DNA of 43,093 bases from a virus, in the IMG/VR virus record IMGVR_UViG_3300042558_001849, positions 1 to 43,093 of that record; one strand, written 5' to 3'. The translations under genes and the position numbers were made by a program. Shown piece after piece: positions 1-8,843 of the stretch; within the stretch, counting starts at the first letter, position 1, and every line of letters begins with the position of its first letter. The notes under the pieces were generated by a model. It did not search any database, was not told the DNA's origin, and worked only from the letters and a program-made list of their open reading frames with translations.

Positions 1-3000
1 AGAATTGTGTTCCTGATACATTAAGAGGGGTTATTTTAGCACCACCTTTAACCGCATTTAATGCCAATGAGTACTTGGCGATAGGATTTCTTAACCTTTC
101 TACCCGTTCAAAATTACCTTCGTTTATAAACTTAATATTAAGCAGATAAGAAGAAAAATTATGCAGATTGCTCTGATTCTTCCCCTCTGGGTTTTTAGTC
201 ATATTACTCGTAGAATATGGCAAATACTTTGACATGGTGTTTTGGAAGTCAAGAACAACTCCTTTGTATCCTATAAACTTCTTACCGTCTATTTCTTGAG
301 CATTTTCTAAAAAGTCAAATATATCAAAAGTAATTTCTAGTTCTGTGTTCTTTACGTATTCTAACTTATTTACCAATTTTGTCAAGAAATTTCCACTAAC
401 GGAGTAAACCTCGTTACGTACAGTAGGATATGATTCCATCTGAGAAGTGATATTTACCCCGAAGTTTTTCATTACTTTTTTTATGCTGTCCTCAGTGTAT
501 CCACCTCTGATTGTTTTTAACTCCTTGTTTAAGTAATCTAAGAGAGAGTTAGGTGTCAACTCATCAAACTCCTTGTCTGCAAAAGCCTTAAAACTGTCCA
601 ACATTGCAGACTTAATATTTTGTGCATCTAGTCTTCCTGATTCAAAAATATCATAAGAAAATTTCCGGTCAGGTCTTTCTTTAGAGTATTGGGTATTAAG
701 ACCTGCAAATTCTTGCTCAAACATTTCCTCTTCATACACTGGCTCTCCATACTCCTCTTGCTCATACCAATTATCTTTAGAGTTTATTTCTTTCTGCTTG
801 ACTATAATAGTAGGCACTAAAACCTTTGAAAAAGATTGCTCTATTCCTTTCAAAATAAACATTTCTTCATAAGCACTATCTCCTGTGCCAGTTAATTGCT
901 CTAGGCGTTCTAGCACTATGTTCATTTCAGGCAATTTTTTGTAGCCTTTTAATTTTTCCTTAATTTCCTCGATGTCAAGTGAGCCATGCACTGCATCAGC
1001 AATACTGTTCCATAAGGTAGTATAATCACTAGGAATTAAATTACCGTTTTTATCCTTGGCATAAACATACTGTCCATTATCCATTACTGGTTCCCCATCT
1101 TCTAGGAGGATCTTAGGAATCATTTTAATAAACACTCTCGCATATTTAGTACCAGCATCTACTGAACTGATAGAACTTTCTGTTCTGTCTTGAAATTTAG
1201 TCTCGGTATCAGACTGAGTTTTGTCTTTTACTTCAAGTTCCGCTAGTTTTGAGGATTTTAACCAAGTCTCAAAAGTAGCATCAAAGTCTTTCAAGAAAGG
1301 TTTAAGATACTCAGCCCTTAAAGGGTCTTTAGATTCTAATTCTAACTCTTCTAATAGCACTTCTTTAACCAATTCAGCATCCAAATCTCCATTTAAAAGA
1401 TCAGCAAACTGCCCTATATCCCATGCCAGATTCGAGAGTAACATGTCTAAATGAGCAACAGGTATTTCTGGTACACGGTCAAATGAACCTAGTATTTTTT
1501 TCTTGCTTACTAAAGTTCTTTTCTTAGGTCCTATCTCCGAGGGTACATTTTCTACAAATTGTTGAACTTTTGAAGTCCTGTTAAATATCAATTTGAGAAG
1601 ATCAAAAGTAACTTGCTCTTGTATGCTTGGATTCTCGTAGAATAAACTGGCTATTTTAGACATTAACTCATTTAAAAGACCAAGAATGTATTCGTAAATT
1701 CCTTGGTTGCTTGTTGTCTCATAAGTAAAACCTGATTCTTTAATCAAGTCCTGCATAAAAGGCATAGTCAAGGAAGTTACAAACTCTTCCATGCTTTCTG
1801 TATAATACTGCATTCTGTCAATACTATACATACTTCTAAGATGGTTTCTTAGTCTGTCTAATTCTTGGTATTCTACTGTGTCTTTTTGGGAGCCTAAATT
1901 ATCTGCTGTGTAAGCATGGATCAATTCTTCAAGTACGTATCCTTTTACATTTCCCTTGGTAATTTGGGAAGCCCTTAAATAAATTTGACCATTAGTATAG
2001 GCTGCTATTAAGTCAGTGCCTAATTTGTCCATTTCAGCATCAGACAGGAAATTGACTGACTTACCCTCTTTCAAAAGAGAATAAACCAATTCACCTTGCT
2101 CGCTTAGTGGTTCCCCTTTGATTGAATTGATAGGAACTGTTCCTACTGGGAAATCTTGAACCTCTTGAATATCAGAAACTTCAAGTCTGTCCCTATCGTA
2201 AGTAAATACATAGTTTTCTGCATAACCCAACCTACCGTTTACTTGGGTTAATCTAGTGCTTAGTTTTCCTAGTAAATATTCTTCCTGTTCAGGTTTGGGC
2301 CATAAGGTGTCTTTAATACCATTGTCATAAGTTAACCTTTTGGTGTAACTACCTACACTGTTTCCCTCGAATGTTTTGGGTACACGTATTCTCTGACCTA
2401 ATAGAGCCAATCTAACCTTGGGTGTTATTTCACGCACTGGTTTTTGATTGGTTTCAGTCACATAACTTCCCTCACTTTTATACCTTTCGACTGAATATTC
2501 TATCTTGAAATTGTCACCTTCCTTGTAAGGGTAAAAAGCAATTCCTCTGCTTGTAACTTTAATTCCTTTGGTTAAAGCCTCTTCGTATGTTTGAACATCT
2601 TTGGGAGTGGTGAATTCACCTAGCATTAATATTTCGTTCAGGTAATTAATAACTTTAGAAACTTCTGCAAAAGATTTGTAATCGCCTGCCATTAACCCTA
2701 AAACCTCTTTGTGCAATTCCTCTCCATCAGTAAGGGTTCCAATGGAAATTAATTCAACACCTTTAGGCCCTCTTAATCTAGGTACACCTCTGTCCCCAAA
2801 TGGTGCTTCTTTATCAGGAATGAATATTTGGTCAAGAGTTACTCCTCTCTCTTTAAAACTTTTATACTCGCTGTCCACAGAGGTTGCTTCTACCCTGTAA
2901 GTTATTTCTTTTCCTTCACTCAACAACTGCTCAAATTCTGCACGTTTCTGAGAAGGCACGGATAGGTAAAGTTGAGAACCTCTTTTTCTTTCTTCTTCTA

Positions 3001-4006
3001 TCTTGTAATCAAATATATACGCCTTTGACTTATCAGTAGTCAATTCACCAGCCTCAAATTGTTTAGGTTTAGAGGTTAAATATAATGGCTTCCATACACC
3101 GTTTTCTTTCCTTTCTAAAATAGCAACTACTCCTTTCCCAGAATTAACTTGAGCCCTTGTTAAAGGAACTCCATTGGCTAAAGGTTGCACAAAATCTTCA
3201 CTGGCTCTCACCACTTTAACTCTAGTTTCTCCTTCTAGCCCTAAGATCAGGGCTTGTCTGGCCAAATCCAATTCATCAGTACTTGTGCTGAAAGTCTTGA
3301 AAATCAACCCTTTAGAGGCAGTTGTTTTGGTGATAGGTTCTGGAGCCACCACCTCTTTCTCCTCGTAGTCCTTAAAGTTATCAAGTGTAACAGGCTCAAA
3401 TCCCATCACTAGATTGGCACGTTTTTCTGCTATTGACTTAGATATTGAGTCATCTATTTCTACGCCAAAATCCTTGGCTATCTCTAAATAATAGTCAATA
3501 ATCCCGTTGTCTCCTATTACTGAGTTTAAGAATTTGCTGCTTTGTTTGTCAGTTTTTTCAAGTATTTTAGGGACTTGGTTTTCTAGGACATTCTTTACAT
3601 TAGAAGCATCAGGTAAAAAGTAGTTTCCTAAGAAAAGTGTGGCTAGAGTGTCTAAGTCAGAAGCCTTTCCTAATTCCGTATTAATGTCAGGGATAGTGAT
3701 GCTGTACTTATTCACGGTAGCCCCCTTAACTAAACCTTTTAAGTTCTTACCCAGTTCGAGGTTGGGCAAAGAAACTTGCACCTCAAGACCATTTGCTGTG
3801 TCTATAACTTGTAAAAACTTGAGTTTTTTAGCAACCCCTTTTTGTCCTTGGAAATCCAAAGAAACTGGAATTGCTTTTTTGTCCACCAATAAAGCCTTTT
3901 TGAGTGCTTTCTTGAAGTCCTCTATGTTGTCGAATTTATTCCCAAGTTGTTTTGAGAGTAAAGGGTCTTTTATAATTAATTTACAATTCAATAAACTTAG
4001 GTTCAT
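1..4006 (-). CDS. Giant virion cargo protein, 5' part only (candidate virion RNA polymerase N-terminal region)
   Basis: This reading frame starts with ATG at 4006 and overlaps the preceding stop as ATGA. It stays open for about 1,335 codons to the window edge, so the C terminus is missing. It is the last of a series of giant proteins downstream of the tail muzzle, where crAss-like phages encode ejected cargo and a multi-subunit-like virion RNA polymerase of roughly 2,000 residues or more. I see no DxDxD-type polymerase catalytic motif in the visible part, so the RNAP idea is from position and size only. Residues 693-697 read E-E-L-I-H followed by AYT, with E741 in an EEFV context. This looks like a zincin HExxH site in which the first His has become Glu. 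Most of the rest is hydrophilic alpha/beta sequence with no clear membrane segment. Confidence 0.6.
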   Translation of the reverse strand, partial: MNLSLLNCKLIIKDPLLSKQLGNKFDNIEDFKKALKKALLVDKKAIPVSLDFQGQKGVAKKLKFLQVIDTANGLEVQVSLPNLELGKNLKGLVKGATVNKYSITIPDINTELGKASDLDTLATLFLGNYFLPDASNVKNVLENQVPKILEKTDKQSSKFLNSVIGDNGIIDYYLEIAKDFGVEIDDSISKSIAEKRANLVMGFEPVTLDNFKDYEEKEVVAPEPITKTTASKGLIFKTFSTSTDELDLARQALILGLEGETRVKVVRASEDFVQPLANGVPLTRAQVNSGKGVVAILERKENGVWKPLYLTSKPKQFEAGELTTDKSKAYIFDYKIEEERKRGSQLYLSVPSQKRAEFEQLLSEGKEITYRVEATSVDSEYKSFKERGVTLDQIFIPDKEAPFGDRGVPRLRGPKGVELISIGTLTDGEELHKEVLGLMAGDYKSFAEVSKVINYLNEILMLGEFTTPKDVQTYEEALTKGIKVTSRGIAFYPYKEGDNFKIEYSVERYKSEGSYVTETNQKPVREITPKVRLALLGQRIRVPKTFEGNSVGSYTKRLTYDNGIKDTLWPKPEQEEYLLGKLSTRLTQVNGRLGYAENYVFTYDRDRLEVSDIQEVQDFPVGTVPINSIKGEPLSEQGELVYSLLKEGKSVNFLSDAEMDKLGTDLIAAYTNGQIYLRASQITKGNVKGYVLEELIHAYTADNLGSQKDTVEYQELDRLRNHLRSMYSIDRMQYYTESMEEFVTSLTMPFMQDLIKESGFTYETTSNQGIYEYILGLLNELMSKIASLFYENPSIQEQVTFDLLKLIFNRTSKVQQFVENVPSEIGPKKRTLVSKKKILGSFDRVPEIPVAHLDMLLSNLAWDIGQFADLLNGDLDAELVKEVLLEELELESKDPLRAEYLKPFLKDFDATFETWLKSSKLAELEVKDKTQSDTETKFQDRTESSISSVDAGTKYARVFIKMIPKILLEDGEPVMDNGQYVYAKDKNGNLIPSDYTTLWNSIADAVHGSLDIEEIKEKLKGYKKLPEMNIVLERLEQLTGTGDSAYEEMFILKGIEQSFSKVLVPTIIVKQKEINSKDNWYEQEEYGEPVYEEEMFEQEFAGLNTQYSKERPDRKFSYDIFESGRLDAQNIKSAMLDSFKAFADKEFDELTPNSLLDYLNKELKTIRGGYTEDSIKKVMKNFGVNITSQMESYPTVRNEVYSVSGNFLTKLVNKLEYVKNTELEITFDIFDFLENAQEIDGKKFIGYKGVVLDFQNTMSKYLPYSTSNMTKNPEGKNQSNLHNFSSYLLNIKFINEGNFERVERLRNPIAKYSLALNAVKGGAKITPLNVSGTQF

Positions 4007-4440
4007 AAAATAAAATATTCTGTTTTGTTTGAAATACAAGGACTCGCTAAAGTAGGAAAGTTAAAACTGTACAAAGTTCCTTCCCAATTTATTTTTTCTT
4101 GTGAAACTATTTTGTGGTCTGTGAGGTGAGTTTTAAAGTGCTTACAACCTTTTGTAAAAAATGTAGATGTAGGTTCTAACCGGATTACTTCGTCAAATTC
4201 TACATAATTTTCCCACTGCTCTAGTAAGGATAACTCAGTGGCAAGTTCTGTTTTTTTAATCTTGGTTTTGTCCAACACTCCTGAATAATGAAATTTTGTA
4301 AAAACAGTTTGCTTTTGCCATACTATCTTATTTTCAGAAAGCGTTAGAAATACAGTGTCTAAAGTTATACTAGACAGTAACTCCCATCCGTTGTCAGTAA
4401 ATACAAAATGAAAATCTGGTATAGCCAGTAATTTATTCAT
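4003..4440 (-). CDS. Hypothetical protein (145 aa) between two giant virion proteins
   Basis: I chose the ATG at 4440 because it overlaps the upstream TAA stop as TAATG. A TTG two codons earlier is also possible. The protein has about 145 residues, mixed beta/alpha composition, many aromatic residues and no Cys-rich or catalytic motif that I recognise. Its stop overlaps the start of the next giant gene as ATGA, so it is probably translationally coupled to both neighbours. By position it may be a chaperone, adaptor or small virion partner of the giant cargo proteins; that is inference. Confidence 0.8.
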   Translation of the reverse strand: MNKLLAIPDFHFVFTDNGWELLSSITLDTVFLTLSENKIVWQKQTVFTKFHYSGVLDKTKIKKTELATELSLLEQWENYVEFDEVIRLEPTSTFFTKGCKHFKTHLTDHKIVSQEKINWEGTLYSFNFPTLASPCISNKTEYFIL

Positions 4441-7400
4441 TAACAATCTAAATTTATTAGGTTATTTTGCACTGACTGCAAAAGTACTTGTTTTAATTCA
4501 TTACTAGCATCTTTTGAAAAGAAATCTATTTTTTCTTCCAAAGTGGCCTCTTGCTTTCCATAAAGTTCTGCTATTTTAGAGTCAATTTCAGCATTGATTT
4601 TATCTATAAGTTCTTGTTTAGTTTTTGCACTACGTGCTCCTATTGTCATAAAACTATTATATTCGGAATCAAACTCTATATTTCTCAAGTATCTTGCTTT
4701 GTCATCTTCGAGTTCCTTTACTTTCCTTTGTATTTCTTTTTCTTGCTTTTCTTTTTTCCTAGCCTCTACTCCATCTTTTCCGTATCTAATTGTGTCTGCA
4801 AACTCTGCTATGTTAGAAACATCCTGATACCCTAATAAAAACTTGTGTGCCATTTCAAAAGTGTCAAAAGTGTATACGCTTGTATTAGTAAAAGTACCAA
4901 TGTTTGCATAGTATGCTGGACCATTGTTTTGTATAAACCCATCATTAAAACTTGTTCTTCCTGTTTCAAATAATTCCTGCCTTCTTGTATTAACAATACC
5001 TGCTTTTTCTTCCAAAGTAGATTCTTGTTCAGATTGTGTATTAAAAATAGTACTAATATCTATTCCAGTAAAATCTTTGGTGCTTAGAATTATATACTTT
5101 TCTAAATAGTCTTTTGTTTTGTAATTACTGTTACCAATTAGTTTTCTTTTAACACTGAGTACTTGTTCAACCTTTTCACTGGGTATAAATTTACTGTTTA
5201 CTATTTCTAATATTCTTGAAATCCCTGCATCCACACTGTCTTTGTTTCCAAAGTCAATAGAATCCAAAACAGCAAAAGCATCTTTACTTATGGTAAGACC
5301 GTTAAAATCGGGCAAGTCTCTCAAATTAATTTCTTTATTTTTTTCATCTTTCTTTTCAAGTTCACTTCCCCAAGTAAGTACTATTTTCTTATCCAAGTAA
5401 ATTTTACCATCTTTTACTTTTACAGTACCTTTAGTAATTTGTACTTGTCCTTTCTTGGGCCTTCCTGTTCCCCTTAATTCCGCTACATTTTGATGGCTGT
5501 CTATGAAACTAAATACTTCTGTTTCGGAATTGGGGTCAAAATAAAATTCACCAGTAACTCCGTTGTGTTTTACTATAATATTACCGTTTGATAAACCATC
5601 AAATTGCCCGTTGAACAATTTTGCAGAGTCTGTTACAAAAGTCATAGGAAAATTTGTAACAGATTCCGCTCTGGTTGAATCCGGTAAACTTTCTGGTATT
5701 AACAAGTCTGTAACTGGTTCCTTCTCTATAACTGGTTCTCCATCCAATGAATAATACTCGTGTCTTTCTGGTCTGTTTAACTTGATCTTATCTTGTAACA
5801 AATTCCCGTTTGTTAAAGTCCATATTGAAATACCATCAGCAGTAGCCAGAGTTCCTTTGATTATGTATCTTCCTCCGTCTTTTTTAGGCTCTTTGACCAG
5901 TTCTTTACCTTTGATTAATTCGTCAAGTTCCGCTTGGTTTTCTTTCCTCATCTTCTCTTTTTGTGCTTTGTCTCTAACCATAGCATCATACGCATCCACC
6001 TCTATCTCTTCATCTGTCATTACTCTTACTCCCTCATTTACAGGTTCTTGTACAATTGGAGGTGTGGGTGCAGCAGGTGTTGGTGCATCAACTTTTGTAA
6101 TTTCCCACTGATAAATTGAAGTTATTCCATTGTTAGTGTAATTATCTGGACCAAACACAATAGTATTGGTCTCATTTCCAACTTCTCTGCCTCCTATAAA
6201 AGTCCCCCTAGTGTCTCCCAGAATGTATAGTTTACCCCCAAAATTTACTATGTCCCCAGAATTAAGAGTTCTGAGAAAATAATACTGGTGAGGTCCAAAA
6301 TCAATAGGTTCTGTGTCGGGGTTATTGGCTTGTTCTGCTTCATCCAAACCTGCGAGTGTTTCCACCATGTCAGTAGCAGATTGCTCTGGATTGTCAGCAT
6401 TTTTTATCAACTCCTCTTGGGTTGCCTTAATCATTTCTTCTTGTAACCTAGCCTCTTCAAGTTGTCTCATTTTTTCTTCAAGTGACCTACCACTGGCAGT
6501 TCCTGCATACTCGTGTTCTAGGATTAACTGTTGAAGAGTTTCAGGGTTGTCTAGGTTTTGACTGATTCTTTCGTAAAGAACCTCTAAATCTAGTAACTGC
6601 CTACTTGTTGCTTTTTCTCTTAACGTATCTCCCAAGTCCGAGTAATAGTCTTTTTGGTTCTTTAATGCCTCAATTTGGCGATTCTTAAATCCTAAATAAC
6701 TGCCTATGGTGTCCCTGTCACCCAAGGCCACAAGAGTAGCATAAGTAATGTCAGAATCTTGAGGATTGTTGTTTCCTAGTTTAATCTCTTCTTGGAGGGA
6801 AAATACATCACTTTGAGTATTTCTAAGTCTCCCTAGAAGATAACTCTGATTTTCTTTCCAATCCTCAAACAATTTCTGTTGAACTGTTGAAACTTTGCTT
6901 TGGTCAACTTTGAATTTCTTAACTAAAAGATCCTTCACCTTACTGTTAGAGAAAGGGTTACTTTTAAAAGACTTTTCTACGGCTATTTTCTCGTCTTGAA
7001 TTTGTTCTACTTCGGTAATTAATTTATTTATTACCTTAGATTTATCTAGGTCAGATTTTAAACCTTGAGTTGGGTCTTGATAAAATGCTTTGTTGTATTC
7101 TTCAAGAGAAAGGTCATTTAAGTCCTCAAGAGAACTCTTTAAGTCTTCTACCTTACCAAATTTTGCAGCATTACTCACCGTTCTGTAAAGAGACTTGTAA
7201 GCATTTTGAAACTGGTCTGTTCTGCTTTGATTCGTAAGAGAGTCTTCAAGGCTTGACAATTCACCAACACTAGCCCTAAAAAGATCTAGGTCTTTGTTCA
7301 TAGTGTCAGTGATTCCTTGCTGTCTGTCTGACCCAAATATGTTATTTTTAATACTGTTTTGGATTTCACCACCGGGCATTACTGCCCCACTAATAGATCC

Positions 7401-8843
7401 TGTTAAACCACCTATCAATACTTCTTTCCAGAAATCCCCTTCTTGAAGAGTCTTAGGTACTGCATTAGCAAGGTATTCAGCCATACCTTTGGTAGTCTTT
7501 TTGTCAAACTTGTCCAAGTAATAATCGTGAAGTGAGTTTCCTACAAAATACTGAGAACCCTCTTCTAGTCCCTCAGATACTATTCCTTTAAAAAACACAT
7601 CTTTTGCCAGTGCTTTATACGCTGCCTTTTTTGACCATTCATTTGTGGCTTTTAACCCTGCTATTTTTACGTAATCAGCACTTGCTTTTTCTAGCACATC
7701 TGCACCTTTTGCCCAACCCAATAATTTAGGAAACTGGACTAAGTTACTCGCAGATGTAATGGCTAGGTTTAAAAACATAGTATTTTTACCAGCAGCAGAA
7801 GCAGTGTCATCTATTCCTTTTAAAAATTCACTGGTGAATGGTTTTCCTTCCTGATAAGCCTTTTCTAATAAGTCAGTTTTAGTATCTACATAAGTTTGAT
7901 ACCCTTCTATCATAGATTCTCCCTGTGAAGAAAAGTAAGTAGTAGCAGTTAACTGTGCTGCTTTTTTGATTCCAAATGCTTTATTGGTGGTGTTTAGGCT
8001 TCCAAGGATTCCTTGAGAAGTAGCAAGCCCTACTACATCATCTATCTTACCTAGAACTGCTCCTTTTGCCAATCCTCTGTAAGCAGCCTTCATTCCCTTC
8101 ACTGCGTTGGATAATTGTTTTCCTGCTGCTATGAGAGCCACAGGAGTTGCTGTTCCTGCTGTTAACAAGGAAATTCCAGCATCCACTACCACTGCGTTTG
8201 CAAGTGCTCCCACAGTGAACCCCATGTTCTTTAAAACAGTATCTCCCCAAAAATTTGCAGCACCAGTAGGTGTAAAAGCATTTACCACCCATGATCGGTC
8301 AGTCTCTACTTGAGTAAGATAATTGGGGTATTTGTCTTCAAGATCCTTGAGCCATTCTTGAGTTTGGGAGAATGCACTGTCCGTAAATAATTCGTTTGAA
8401 CCGTTTCTGATTGCATCAATCTGCTTGGGAAGACTGGTAAATCCTGAGATAAAACTGGCTCCTGCTGTTGCTCCTGTTTTTACAATCGAGTTATAAAGTT
8501 GTTCACCTGCTCCTTGTTTTTTACCATAAGCATCCTCAGTGCTAAAAGAACCTTGAACATTTGGGGTAAACTGCATAAAAGGATTACTGTACCTTTCTTC
8601 TTGTTTAGTCTTATAGTCGTAAAGTGGTGCACCTTTTTTTGCTTCTCCTAAATCTTTTTTTAGGAAAGTGTCTAAGAGGTTACTACTGTCCACAACTGGT
8701 GCTACTTTCCCCGCAGGTGTAGGAGTGTAATTAACTACACTCGCTGGTACAGTAGGCAACAAGAATGAAGGTTGAATCTCTTGAGGTTCAACAAACTCCG
8801 AGGATTGAGGCACTATAAATTCACTAAGGCTTTCTGGTGGCAT
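4440..8843 (-). CDS. Giant virion cargo protein with glycine/alanine-rich hydrophobic segments (1,467 aa)
   Basis: The N terminus (about residues 1-50) is Pro-rich. Hydrophobic, Gly/Ala-rich stretches occur near residues 118-137, 206-241 and 474-492, the type of segment expected in a protein that inserts into or crosses a membrane during DNA ejection. The middle (about 500-830) is highly charged and likely coiled coil. A low-complexity Glu/Ala/Pro linker follows, then a mixed alpha/beta C-terminal half and a final charged helix. I see no catalytic motif. The gene overlaps the upstream stop by 20 nt. Its place among giant proteins downstream of the muzzle matches the ejected cargo proteins of crAss-like phages. 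A function such as forming a trans-envelope conduit is inference. Confidence 0.75.
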   Translation of the reverse strand: MPPESLSEFIVPQSSEFVEPQEIQPSFLLPTVPASVVNYTPTPAGKVAPVVDSSNLLDTFLKKDLGEAKKGAPLYDYKTKQEERYSNPFMQFTPNVQGSFSTEDAYGKKQGAGEQLYNSIVKTGATAGASFISGFTSLPKQIDAIRNGSNELFTDSAFSQTQEWLKDLEDKYPNYLTQVETDRSWVVNAFTPTGAANFWGDTVLKNMGFTVGALANAVVVDAGISLLTAGTATPVALIAAGKQLSNAVKGMKAAYRGLAKGAVLGKIDDVVGLATSQGILGSLNTTNKAFGIKKAAQLTATTYFSSQGESMIEGYQTYVDTKTDLLEKAYQEGKPFTSEFLKGIDDTASAAGKNTMFLNLAITSASNLVQFPKLLGWAKGADVLEKASADYVKIAGLKATNEWSKKAAYKALAKDVFFKGIVSEGLEEGSQYFVGNSLHDYYLDKFDKKTTKGMAEYLANAVPKTLQEGDFWKEVLIGGLTGSISGAVMPGGEIQNSIKNNIFGSDRQQGITDTMNKDLDLFRASVGELSSLEDSLTNQSRTDQFQNAYKSLYRTVSNAAKFGKVEDLKSSLEDLNDLSLEEYNKAFYQDPTQGLKSDLDKSKVINKLITEVEQIQDEKIAVEKSFKSNPFSNSKVKDLLVKKFKVDQSKVSTVQQKLFEDWKENQSYLLGRLRNTQSDVFSLQEEIKLGNNNPQDSDITYATLVALGDRDTIGSYLGFKNRQIEALKNQKDYYSDLGDTLREKATSRQLLDLEVLYERISQNLDNPETLQQLILEHEYAGTASGRSLEEKMRQLEEARLQEEMIKATQEELIKNADNPEQSATDMVETLAGLDEAEQANNPDTEPIDFGPHQYYFLRTLNSGDIVNFGGKLYILGDTRGTFIGGREVGNETNTIVFGPDNYTNNGITSIYQWEITKVDAPTPAAPTPPIVQEPVNEGVRVMTDEEIEVDAYDAMVRDKAQKEKMRKENQAELDELIKGKELVKEPKKDGGRYIIKGTLATADGISIWTLTNGNLLQDKIKLNRPERHEYYSLDGEPVIEKEPVTDLLIPESLPDSTRAESVTNFPMTFVTDSAKLFNGQFDGLSNGNIIVKHNGVTGEFYFDPNSETEVFSFIDSHQNVAELRGTGRPKKGQVQITKGTVKVKDGKIYLDKKIVLTWGSELEKKDEKNKEINLRDLPDFNGLTISKDAFAVLDSIDFGNKDSVDAGISRILEIVNSKFIPSEKVEQVLSVKRKLIGNSNYKTKDYLEKYIILSTKDFTGIDISTIFNTQSEQESTLEEKAGIVNTRRQELFETGRTSFNDGFIQNNGPAYYANIGTFTNTSVYTFDTFEMAHKFLLGYQDVSNIAEFADTIRYGKDGVEARKKEKQEKEIQRKVKELEDDKARYLRNIEFDSEYNSFMTIGARSAKTKQELIDKINAEIDSKIAELYGKQEATLEEKIDFFSKDASNELKQVLLQSVQNNLINLDC

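Noticed and set aside
3639-4013. Plus-strand frame of about 124 codons
   Set aside because: It is antisense to the giant minus-strand gene and the companion gene, with Ser/Leu/Phe-biased shadow composition and no start signal.
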